Made by a program: the position numbers and the translations under genes. Source: Planctomycetota bacterium (GTDB lineage Bacteria > Planctomycetota > Planctomycetia > Pirellulales > UBA1268). From it: 35,323 nt of DNA. Positions 1 through 6,685 of the stretch are shown here, one piece after another. A model generated the notes under the pieces. It did not search any database, was not told the DNA's origin, and worked only from the letters and a program-made list of their open reading frames with translations. Position 1 is the stretch's first letter. The number at the start of each line of letters is the position of its first letter. The stretch is from assembly GCA_018970785.1 (NCBI GenBank), contig JAGWVR010000033.1, positions 1-35,323 on the forward strand, given 5' to 3'.

Positions 1-1242
1 GCGGTGCCGACGATCCACGCCACCGGCGCCCTCTACGCCGCGCTCGGCTACACCACCGTCTTCGACGCTGCGATCGCGACCGGCGCCGCGAGCCTGGCCC
101 ACCGGGAGCTGGCCGAGATGCCCGTCCTCGACCGCGGCATCTACCTCCTCGCGGCCGACGATGCCGACGTCGTCGCGGCACTCGACCGTGGCGACGATGG
201 TGAGCTGCGCCGGCTCGTGGCGGCCAAGGTCTCCGCCGGCCGCGGCTGGGGGGTGAAGGTCGCCAATCCGGGCGGGCCGGTGTTCTGGAAGCACGGCCAC
301 CGCGGCGACGAGCACGACCTCGACACCACGCTGCCCGGTTCGTCGCTGTCGCCGCGCCGCCTCCTCGAGCGCCTCGCCCGCGCCGTGCGGGACGTCGGCC
401 TTCCCCACCCGCTCCACGTCCACACCGCCAACCTCGGCCTTCCCGGCAACTGGCGGACGCTCCTCGAGACGCTGCGCACGCTCGACGGTATCCCTGCCCA
501 CCTCGCCCACGTCCAATTCCACAGCTACACCGGCGGCAATCTCGACGAGGGCTCGTTCGGTTCCGGAGTCGCCGCGCTCGTCGAGTGGTTCGACGCCCAT
601 CCCGGGATCACGCTCGACGTCGGGCAGGTGCTGTTCGGCTCGACGGTGGTGATGACCGGCGATTCGGCGGCCGCGGCGCACCTGGCGCGGACGACGGGCA
701 TGCCCTGGGTGTCGCACGACCGCCACCTCTCCGGGGGCTGCGGCGTGCTGCCGATCCGCTACCGGGAGACGAGCCTCGTCAACGCCTGGCAGTGGGCGAT
801 CGGCCTGGAGTGGTTCCTCTCCGTCGCCGATCCGTGGCGCGTCGCGTTGTCGACCGACCATCCCAACGGCGCGAGCTTCACCGCCTACCCGCTCCTGATG
901 CGGCTTCTCGGCGACGCCGCCTTCCGTCGCGAGGCCCTCGCCCGGATCCATCCGCAAGTCCGCAGCCGTTCGCCCCTGGCGACGATCGACCGGGAATACT
1001 CGCTGCAGGAGTTGTGCATCGTGACCCGGGCCGCTCCGGCGCGGATCGCGGGGCTCGCCCACAAGGGGCATCTCGGCGCCGGTGCCGATGCCGACATCGC
1101 GCTCTACCGGCCGCAGGCCGACCTGGCCGCGATGTTCGCGCTGCCGGCGAAGGTCTACAAGGCGGGGCGGCTCGTCTGCGAAGAGGGTCACCTCCGCGAC
1201 ACGACCCCCGGCGCGGCGCTGGTGGCGCCGGAATTGAAATGA
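1..1242 (+). CDS. fhcA: Formylmethanofuran dehydrogenase/formyltransferase complex subunit A, 3' part
   Basis: Partial gene: the frame is open at base 1, so the true start and the N-terminal metal-binding HxH lie to the left. The visible 413 residues match FwdA/FmdA/FhcA amidohydrolases. Numbering from the GTG at base 4, I see WGVKVANPGG (K85, aligned with the carboxylated metal-bridging lysine of the family), HVHTANLGLPGN (near 138-149), HLAHVQFHS (166-174) and STDHPNG with D285, the likely catalytic aspartate. In bacteria this subunit belongs to the Fhc complex, which moves the formyl group from formyl-tetrahydromethanopterin to formate via a methanofuran-like carrier in formaldehyde oxidation. 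A second complex subunit (C type) lies at 22249-23091. The family call is firm. FhcA rather than an archaeal-style dehydrogenase is inferred from the bacterial context. Confidence 0.9.
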   Translation, partial: AVPTIHATGALYAALGYTTVFDAAIATGAASLAHRELAEMPVLDRGIYLLAADDADVVAALDRGDDGELRRLVAAKVSAGRGWGVKVANPGGPVFWKHGHRGDEHDLDTTLPGSSLSPRRLLERLARAVRDVGLPHPLHVHTANLGLPGNWRTLLETLRTLDGIPAHLAHVQFHSYTGGNLDEGSFGSGVAALVEWFDAHPGITLDVGQVLFGSTVVMTGDSAAAAHLARTTGMPWVSHDRHLSGGCGVLPIRYRETSLVNAWQWAIGLEWFLSVADPWRVALSTDHPNGASFTAYPLLMRLLGDAAFRREALARIHPQVRSRSPLATIDREYSLQELCIVTRAAPARIAGLAHKGHLGAGADADIALYRPQADLAAMFALPAKVYKAGRLVCEEGHLRDTTPGAALVAPELK

Positions 1243-1296
1243 TCGCCATGCCTTGGCCCGACGCGAGTGTGCGGACCTACCCGCGCGGGGGAACCG

Positions 1297-1302
1297 TACA
1301 AT
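1297..1302 (+). promoter_or_regulatory. Possible -10 element (TACAAT) ahead of the helicase remnant/Fic gene
   Basis: TACAAT stands out in GC-rich intergenic sequence after the subunit A stop codon and 33 bases before the ATG of the helicase-like remnant at 1335. No good -35 hexamer is visible 16-18 bases upstream, so this is a weak call by eye. Confidence 0.3.
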
Positions 1303-1334
1303 AGATCCAGGGGCGGCGGGTAAGGATCGAGTTG

Positions 1335-1413
1335 ATGACCCCCGCCTACCACGCCAAATACGTCGCCTCCGATCTCATGCTCACGGGCACGGCGATCGCC
1401 GCAAGAACGTCTG
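1335..1413 (+). pseudogene. Remnant of the N-terminus of a SNF2-type helicase (truncated)
   Basis: From the ATG at 1335 the frame reads MTPAYHAKYVASDL and then loses resemblance to anything I know. The YHAKYxAxxL pattern right after the initiator Met is characteristic, from memory, of the start of large SNF2/DEAD-like helicases found in bacterial defence and restriction loci, which continue with a DLNPHQ...LADEVGLGKT region absent here. Only about 15 residues are preserved before the Fic start at 1414. I infer that almost the whole helicase gene was deleted, leaving its promoter and first codons in front of the Fic gene. A chance match in a short peptide remains possible. Confidence 0.4.
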
Positions 1414-2526
1414 ATGCCTCCTGTGCACTACCACGCGGGTCGTTTTCCGCCCGACGCGATCGAATGGTCGCGGTTGATTCCGCTGCTCGGGCCGGCGGCT
1501 GCGGCCGTGGCCCGCTACGACGGCATGCTCGCCGCCGTGCCAAATCCGGCGGTGCTACTCGCCCCATTGACCACGCAAGAGGCGGTGCTCTCGTCGAAGA
1601 TCGAGGGCACGCGGGCGACGATGGAAGAGGTGCTCGAGTTCGAGGCGGGCGGGAAGGCGGAGTCGGATTCGCTTCGCGAAGACATCCATGAGGTGCTCCA
1701 GTACCGGGCGGCGATGCGCGAGGCGGAGCGGCTCATGGCGGACCTGCCATTTTCGCTGCGGATCCTGCGCGGAGCGCACGCGGTGCTGCTCGACGGCGTG
1801 CGGGGCCGTAGCAAGTCGCCCGGGGAGTTTCGGCGCGGCCAGGCCTATATCGGCGCTCCCGGCAGTCCGATCGACCGAGCGAAGTATGTCGCTGCCGAAC
1901 CCGAGCAGGTCGCGGACTTGATGGCGGCCTGGGAACGGTACGCCAACGGCGACGCGGCCGACCGCCTCGTGCAGACCGGGGTGCTTCATGCGGAGTTCGA
2001 GGCGATTCATCCGTTTGCCGACGGCAACGGTCGGCTGGGGCGGCTCCTGATTCCGCTCTACCTTGCCCATGGTGGCGTGATTCGTCGTCCGATGTTCTAT
2101 GTGAGCGCGTATCTGGAAGCCCACCGGACGGCCTATTACGAGCGGCTTCTGGCAGTGTCGCGGGATGGCGATTGGACGGGCTGGTGCGAATTCTTCCTGG
2201 AGGCGATCCGCTCCCAGGCAATTGACAACCTCGCTAAGGCTTCCGCGATCCTCGAACTCTTCGAGCAGATGAAACGGCGGCTGCCCGAAATAACCCGCTC
2301 CCAGCACGCTGTCCGCGCGCTCGACTGGGTTTTTGAACGGCCGATCTTCAGGAGCGTGGCCTTCGTGGAACACGCCGGGATTCCGGCACCTACCGCCCGC
2401 CGATTTCTGCGGCTCTTTCAGGCTGAGAACCTGATCCGCCCCGTCACGGCCGGCAGCGGCCGTCGCCCGACGGTTTTCGGGTTTCCAGCACTTTTGGAGA
2501 TCGTGGAGGGGCGGGCCGTGGTATGA
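1414..2526 (+). CDS. Fic family protein, class II (N-terminal inhibitory helix), putative AMPylase
   Basis: 370 residues. The Fic core carries the complete active-site loop HPFADGNGRLGR at 199-210, with catalytic H199 and the phosphate-binding GNGR. Upstream, SSKIEG (60-65) fits the [S/T]xxxE[G/N] inhibitory helix, with E64 as the residue expected to block productive ATP binding; its position N-terminal to the core defines class II. The C-terminal part (about 290-370) looks like a winged-helix DNA-binding segment. Such proteins typically transfer AMP to a target hydroxyl and are self-restrained. The coding sequence looks less extremely GC-rich than its neighbours, has no dedicated antitoxin gene beside it, and follows a helicase remnant, which suggests acquisition as part of a mobile or defence locus. 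The target is unknown. Confidence 0.92.
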   Translation: MPPVHYHAGRFPPDAIEWSRLIPLLGPAAAAVARYDGMLAAVPNPAVLLAPLTTQEAVLSSKIEGTRATMEEVLEFEAGGKAESDSLREDIHEVLQYRAAMREAERLMADLPFSLRILRGAHAVLLDGVRGRSKSPGEFRRGQAYIGAPGSPIDRAKYVAAEPEQVADLMAAWERYANGDAADRLVQTGVLHAEFEAIHPFADGNGRLGRLLIPLYLAHGGVIRRPMFYVSAYLEAHRTAYYERLLAVSRDGDWTGWCEFFLEAIRSQAIDNLAKASAILELFEQMKRRLPEITRSQHAVRALDWVFERPIFRSVAFVEHAGIPAPTARRFLRLFQAENLIRPVTAGSGRRPTVFGFPALLEIVEGRAVV

Positions 2527-2549
2527 CCGTTTTCTCCCGTGTTTTTCGG

Positions 2550-2607
2550 CACAAAACGACTTTGCGGCGCACTTTCCGGCTCAACGTGAACGACAAATCG
2601 TTTTGTG
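2550..2607. repeat. 10-bp perfect inverted repeat after the Fic gene
   Basis: CACAAAACGA at 2550-2559 is repeated in inverse as TCGTTTTGTG at 2598-2607, with 38 bases between. The arms are unusually A/T-rich for this window. The repeat starts 24 bases after the Fic stop. It could be an operator pair, an extended RNA stem or the edge of an inserted segment; no U-tract makes it a clean terminator. Confidence 0.5.
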
Positions 2608-2742
2608 GTCAACAAGTGAAACACGACGCCCGAGGGATGGCCTGATGGCCCGCGGACGCGCGAGAAAGACGCTGATTTCTGCCCGCGTGCTCGCCCCCTG
2701 CCAGAAGATCAGTCGCCCGATCCTCCATCCCGGAGCCCTCCC

Positions 2743-4029
2743 ATGGACCGGTTCGCTTTCGCCCTCGCCGGCATCTTCCTCTTCGCTCCCGCCGCCCGTG
2801 CCGAGTTGCGGGTCGGCACCGGCAGCGCCGACATCACCCCGACCGAGCCGGTGCCGATGTGGGGCTACGGCGACCGGCACGCCATGCTGTCGATCGGCAC
2901 CCTCGACCCGCTCCGCGCCACCGCGATCGTGATCGCAGCCGGCGAGGAGAAACTGGCGATCGTCGGCCTCGATGTCGGCCGCGCCCCGGCCGAGGCCTCG
3001 CTCGCGCGGATCAGGGAGCGGATCCGCGCCGGGGGAGGGATCACCTCGTCGATCATCGCCGGCTCCCACACCCACCATGGCCCGGTCGTGGAACTGGCCG
3101 ACGAGCCGGGCCAGGGACGGGGGAAGTTCGAGGCGGCGATCCGCTACGGCAAGCACCTCGAGGAGGGGATCGTGGCGGCGATCCTCGCCGCCGACGCCGC
3201 GCTCCGCCCGGCCCGAATCGCCACCGGAGCCACCACGCTCGAAGGCTTCAACCGCAACCGCCACTCGAAGGTCGATCCCGTCCCGGTCGACCGGACGCTC
3301 GCCGTCCTCCGCTGCGACGACGCCGAGACGGGAAAGCCGCTGGCCTTGCTCGTGAACTTCGCCGCCCACCCGACGAGCATCCCGGCTGAGACGCTGAAGT
3401 TCTCGGCCGACTACGTCGGCGCGCTGCGGGCGACCGTCGCCGAGGAATGGGGCGGGCAGGCGGTGTTCATGCAGGGGGCCTCGGGGGACCTGTCGACCGA
3501 CCGGCGCGGCCACGGCGACCACGTGGCGTTCGGCAAGGCGCTCGGCCGCCAGGCGGTGGCGCTGGCCAAGGGACTGGAGCCGAAACCCTCCCCGGAAGCG
3601 AAGCTCGTCGTCCGCGAGGAGCGGTTCGGTTTCGAATCGCGCGTCGACTTCCGCAACCCGCTGATCGTGACCGCCTACGGGATGGCATTCTTCCCCGAGC
3701 TGGTCAATGCATTCGTCGCCGAATACGCGGCCGGGATCCGGCCGCGGCTCACCGTCGCGGTGCTCGACGACTCGATCGCACTGGTCGGCGCGTCGGGGGA
3801 GTTCTTCTGCCAGCACGCCATCCGGCTGCGCGAGCGGGCCCGGGTCGAGCAGGTGTTCTTCTGCGGCTACGCCAACGGTTACCACCAGTACTTCCCGACG
3901 ATCGAAGCGGCCGCGGAAGGGGGCTACGGCGCCGATCCGCAAGTCGCCCCGGCGGCACTCGGCGCCGGCGAGCAGCTGATGAACACCGCGTTGACCTGGA
4001 TCTACCAGCTGCGCGGCAAACTGCCGTGA
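2743..4029 (+). CDS. Exported neutral/alkaline ceramidase-like protein
   Basis: 428 residues. A signal peptide is visible: a short hydrophobic core at 4-16, then the cleavage-like motif AARA before ELRVGTGSADITP at about 21. That VGxGxxDITP opening and the GSHTHHGP block at 107-114 are typical of the neutral/alkaline non-lysosomal ceramidase N-terminal family, where the histidines bind zinc. NFAAHPTS (205-212) corresponds to the segment carrying the family's active-site serine. At 428 residues it is shorter than full neutral ceramidases (about 650-700) and appears to lack their C-terminal domain, as many planctomycete paralogues do. It probably hydrolyses an amide or related bond outside the cytoplasm; the true substrate is unknown. 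It stands alone and converges on the glycosyltransferase gene. Confidence 0.82.
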   Translation: MDRFAFALAGIFLFAPAARAELRVGTGSADITPTEPVPMWGYGDRHAMLSIGTLDPLRATAIVIAAGEEKLAIVGLDVGRAPAEASLARIRERIRAGGGITSSIIAGSHTHHGPVVELADEPGQGRGKFEAAIRYGKHLEEGIVAAILAADAALRPARIATGATTLEGFNRNRHSKVDPVPVDRTLAVLRCDDAETGKPLALLVNFAAHPTSIPAETLKFSADYVGALRATVAEEWGGQAVFMQGASGDLSTDRRGHGDHVAFGKALGRQAVALAKGLEPKPSPEAKLVVREERFGFESRVDFRNPLIVTAYGMAFFPELVNAFVAEYAAGIRPRLTVAVLDDSIALVGASGEFFCQHAIRLRERARVEQVFFCGYANGYHQYFPTIEAAAEGGYGADPQVAPAALGAGEQLMNTALTWIYQLRGKLP

Positions 4030-4085
4030 CGCTCTGGCTGTCCGTGGACAAAGCCCTCCCTGGCCTTCGTCCCCTCCGGCGTCCG

Positions 4086-4136
4086 CGGGAAACGCCGAGG
4101 GTTTCCCGGGTCGCCTTCGGCCGCATCCGGCGGCCG
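4086..4136. terminator. Two adjacent hairpins in a convergent gap (bidirectional terminator candidate)
   Basis: CGGGAAAC (4086-4093) pairs perfectly with GTTTCCCG (4101-4108) around a 7-base loop. CGGCCGC (4118-4124) pairs perfectly with GCGGCCG (4130-4136) around a 5-base loop. They fill the 124-base gap between two converging genes, which suits termination from either side, although no strong U-tract follows. Confidence 0.55.
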
Positions 4137-4153
4137 ACCGCTTGTTCACCGGT

Positions 4154-5248
4154 CTACGAGCCCACCGCCCGCTCGACGGCCGCCACGTAGCCGGCGGCCG
4201 CCCGCGCCGGATCGAACAGCGTCGCGGCCCGCGTGCGCGACGCCATCCCGTACCGCGACTCGAGCGCCGCGTCTTCGAGGATCTGGAACGCCCGTCGCGG
4301 AAACTCGCTCTCCGGCCGCGCCGGCACGATCCGTCCGTTGACGCCGTCGGCGATCGCCTCGCGGGCCGCCGGACTGTCGACCGCGACCAAGGGCTTGCCG
4401 TGCGCCAGTCCGTCGACCAGCGCTCCGCCGTACGCGACGTCGCCCGACTGCCAGACCAGCGCCGCCTCGGCGAGCAGGTCGTCGGCATCGCCGCACCACG
4501 GCACGACCGCGAACCGGTCGGTGATCCGTTGCACGTGGGCCCGCCGCGCGAGGCGCGGCGCCAGCGGCCCGGAGCCGACGAGCACGTGGTCGAGGTCGCG
4601 GCGGACGACACCGAGCTGGTCGATCGCCCACACGAGCCGCGTGAGGTGGGTCGCCGGCTCGAGGGGGGCGACGGCCACGGTCCAGCACCTGCCGGGATCG
4701 AGCCCGAGGCGCGTGGCGAGCTCGCGCCGGTCGCGCCGCCGCGGTCCCGGCAGCATGCTCCCCGGGGCGACGGTGTCGATCCGATCGGGATCGACCCCGG
4801 CGGCCCGGCATGCCGCGGCGACCGCCGGCGTCGCGGCGACCACCCGTGCTGCCCGCGACACGGCGAGCCGGTCGGCGAGACCGAGCGTGGACCGGGCCAG
4901 CAGCGCGACCAGCGCCGGCCCGGGCACCACCGCCAGGGCCGCCGCGGCGACGCGCGACGTCGCCCGCCCCATGGAAACCACGCCCCGCGGGCGCTCGGCG
5001 CGGAGCAGCCGCGAAAGCGGAGCGGCCAGCGCCAGCCCCGGCCGGGGGCGCGACGAGAGCGCGACGACGTCGCCGCCGGCATCCTGCAACGCCCTGCCGA
5101 GCGCGCCACGACCGCCGGCCAGCGCCACCCGCACGCGCCAGCCGGCGCCGACGAGCGCCGTGACCGCGAGCAGCGCCTGCGTGCCGGTGCCGAATCGGTC
5201 AGCCCCGTGGACCAGCAGGAGGATCGACCGGGGGCTCGGGCGGGGCAT
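4154..5248 (-). CDS. Glycosyltransferase, GT-B fold (GT4-like)
   Basis: 364 residues from the ATG at 5248, chosen because ILLLVHGADRFGTGTQ, a typical first beta strand and nucleotide-sugar loop, follows directly; the in-frame extension upstream is arginine/serine-rich antisense of hpt. The C-terminal half has the donor-site layout of GT4 enzymes: VLVGSGPL, then a GGALVDGLAHGKPLVAVD block. In that block the usual first glutamate of the EX7E motif is aspartate. No membrane segment is evident, so it is probably cytoplasmic or peripheral. The start overlaps the end of hpt by 50 bases, implying co-transcription. The sugar and acceptor cannot be told from sequence. An alternative start further downstream is possible. 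Confidence 0.75.
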   Translation of the reverse strand: MPRPSPRSILLLVHGADRFGTGTQALLAVTALVGAGWRVRVALAGGRGALGRALQDAGGDVVALSSRPRPGLALAAPLSRLLRAERPRGVVSMGRATSRVAAAALAVVPGPALVALLARSTLGLADRLAVSRAARVVAATPAVAAACRAAGVDPDRIDTVAPGSMLPGPRRRDRRELATRLGLDPGRCWTVAVAPLEPATHLTRLVWAIDQLGVVRRDLDHVLVGSGPLAPRLARRAHVQRITDRFAVVPWCGDADDLLAEAALVWQSGDVAYGGALVDGLAHGKPLVAVDSPAAREAIADGVNGRIVPARPESEFPRRAFQILEDAALESRYGMASRTRAATLFDPARAAAGYVAAVERAVGS

Positions 5249-5774
5249 GGCGCGCGGCAGCGATGTCGGAGGACTCGAGCGCCGCGACGTGCGACAGATG
5301 CCGCCACGCGCCGTCGAAGTCGAGACCATACCCGACGACGAACACGTCGGGAATGTCGAAGCCGACGAAATCGGGCTCGATCGCCACTTCCGACCGGCCG
5401 AGCTTCCGCAACAACACCAGCGACCGGACCCGCGCGGCACCGCGCCGTCCGAGCTCGGCGACGAGGGCTTCGAGCGTCCGTCCGGTGTCGAAGATGTCGT
5501 CGACGACGAGCACGTCCTGTCCCGCGAGGTCGGGAAGCAGGTCGAGATTGAGATCGAGCCGGCCGGGGGTCGTGTCGGTGCCGCGGTAGCTGCTCGCCCA
5601 CACCATGCTCACGCGCACCGGTCCGTCGAGCCGCCGGATCAGGTCGGCGACGACCATCAGGCTCCCGGTGAGCACGCCGATCACGGTCAGCGGTCCGGTG
5701 CCGTCGGCGCGGACCGCCGCCGCGAGCCGGTCGATGCCGGCGGAGAGTTCATCGGCGCTGAGGAGCACGCGCAT
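5199..5774 (-). CDS. hpt: Hypoxanthine phosphoribosyltransferase
   Basis: 191 residues from the ATG at 5774; an in-frame ATG at 5789 would add five residues. It shows the PRPP-binding motif VLVVDDIFDTGRTL, the loop VLTGSLMVVADLIRRL that holds pyrophosphate, and the purine-binding segment FVVGYGLDFDGAWRHL. The enzyme salvages hypoxanthine or guanine with PRPP to give IMP or GMP in the cytoplasm. A -10-like CATAAT lies at 5811-5806, putting transcription start near 5799 and favouring the shorter start with a leader of about 25 bases. No Shine-Dalgarno is clear. The last 20 residues are proline-rich and overlap the glycosyltransferase start. In many bacteria hpt sits beside tilS and ftsH; that context is absent here. 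Confidence 0.93.
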   Translation of the reverse strand: MRVLLSADELSAGIDRLAAAVRADGTGPLTVIGVLTGSLMVVADLIRRLDGPVRVSMVWASSYRGTDTTPGRLDLNLDLLPDLAGQDVLVVDDIFDTGRTLEALVAELGRRGAARVRSLVLLRKLGRSEVAIEPDFVGFDIPDVFVVGYGLDFDGAWRHLSHVAALESSDIAAARHAPPEPPVDPPAGPRG

Positions 5775-5805
5775 CGTGGGTGGTAGCATCCGGGTTCGGG
5801 CCGCG

Positions 5806-5811
5806 ATTATG
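5806..5811 (-). promoter_or_regulatory. Possible -10 element for hpt
   Basis: Read on the minus strand this is CATAAT, 32 bases upstream of the ATG at 5774, in the gap between divergent hpt and hydrolase genes. No convincing -35 was found. Confidence 0.35.
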
Positions 5812-5881
5812 GCCGCGGCAACGCCGGCGGCCTACAACGGGGGACTGTTCCAAGCGATCCAGCCCACCGCCGGCCGCTTCC

Positions 5882-6682
5882 ATGCCCCCTCCATCCACGG
5901 CCGTCCCGCCCCTCCCCGACCGGCCGCACTGGAGCTGGATCGACGTCGCCGGCCACCCCTGCGAGCTGTTCGACCCGCCCGGTGCCGTTCCCGGGCGGGC
6001 GGTGATCTACCTCCACGGCGTCCGCCAGCGGACGCTGCGCGAGTCGACGGGGCTGCGGTCGGCCCTCGAGGGGGCGCGGCTGCGGGCGCTCGCCCCGCGC
6101 GCGGGGCGCAGCTGGTGGCTCGACCGGATCGTCCCCGAGTTCGACACCGCGGTCTCGCCGGAACGCCACGTCGTCGGCGCGGTGGTGGCGGAAGCGGCCC
6201 GGCGGTTCGGCGCGGGGCCCCCGGGGATCGCGTTGGTCGGCACGAGCATGGGGGGCCAGGGGGCGCTGCGGCTGGCCTACCGGCATCCGGCGACCTTCCC
6301 GGTGGCGGCGGCGATCTCCCCGGCGATCGACTTTCACCTCGCGATGCGCGACATCGCACGTCTCCCCGACGGCGACCTGTATGCGTCGCTGTGGCCGTTG
6401 TACGGCGAGATCGAGCGCGCCCGCCAGGACACGGCGATCCTCCACGTTCACCCGCTCAACTGGCCGCGGCACCAGTGGTTCGCCAGCGACCCGACCGACC
6501 GCCTGTGGCACGACGGCGCCAGCCGGCTCCACGAGAAGCTCGCCGCCCTCGGCATCCCCCATGTCGCGATCCTCGACCGGGTCGGCGGCGGCCACGGTCC
6601 GGCGTACTACGACTCGGTCGCCGGCGAGGCGATCGCGTTCGTGACCGCGGCGCTCGACGCCGAGTCGCGGCGGGTCGGCTGA
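5882..6682 (+). CDS. Alpha/beta hydrolase, putative esterase
   Basis: 266 residues from the ATG at 5882; upstream in-frame sequence is poor coding. Seen: AVIYLHGV (oxyanion-hole strand, 40-47), the nucleophile elbow GTSMGG with S122, and GGGHGPAYYD with H238 as the likely catalytic histidine; D203 or D206 in ASDPTDRLWHDG is the probable acid. The layout resembles the esterase D/S-formylglutathione hydrolase branch, but I cannot assign a substrate. There is no signal peptide, so it is probably cytoplasmic. Its stop lies 3 bases from the end of the convergent LptA-like gene, and its start is divergent from hpt. Confidence 0.8.
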   Translation: MPPPSTAVPPLPDRPHWSWIDVAGHPCELFDPPGAVPGRAVIYLHGVRQRTLRESTGLRSALEGARLRALAPRAGRSWWLDRIVPEFDTAVSPERHVVGAVVAEAARRFGAGPPGIALVGTSMGGQGALRLAYRHPATFPVAAAISPAIDFHLAMRDIARLPDGDLYASLWPLYGEIERARQDTAILHVHPLNWPRHQWFASDPTDRLWHDGASRLHEKLAALGIPHVAILDRVGGGHGPAYYDSVAGEAIAFVTAALDAESRRVG

Positions 6683-6685
6683 GCG

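Noticed and set aside
2581..5601. A 1006-codon open frame on the minus strand across the ceramidase, glycosyltransferase and hpt region
   Set aside because: Arginine/proline/serine-rich translation with no domain pattern; it is the shadow expected in very GC-rich DNA. The real genes in the region have recognisable motifs in other frames.
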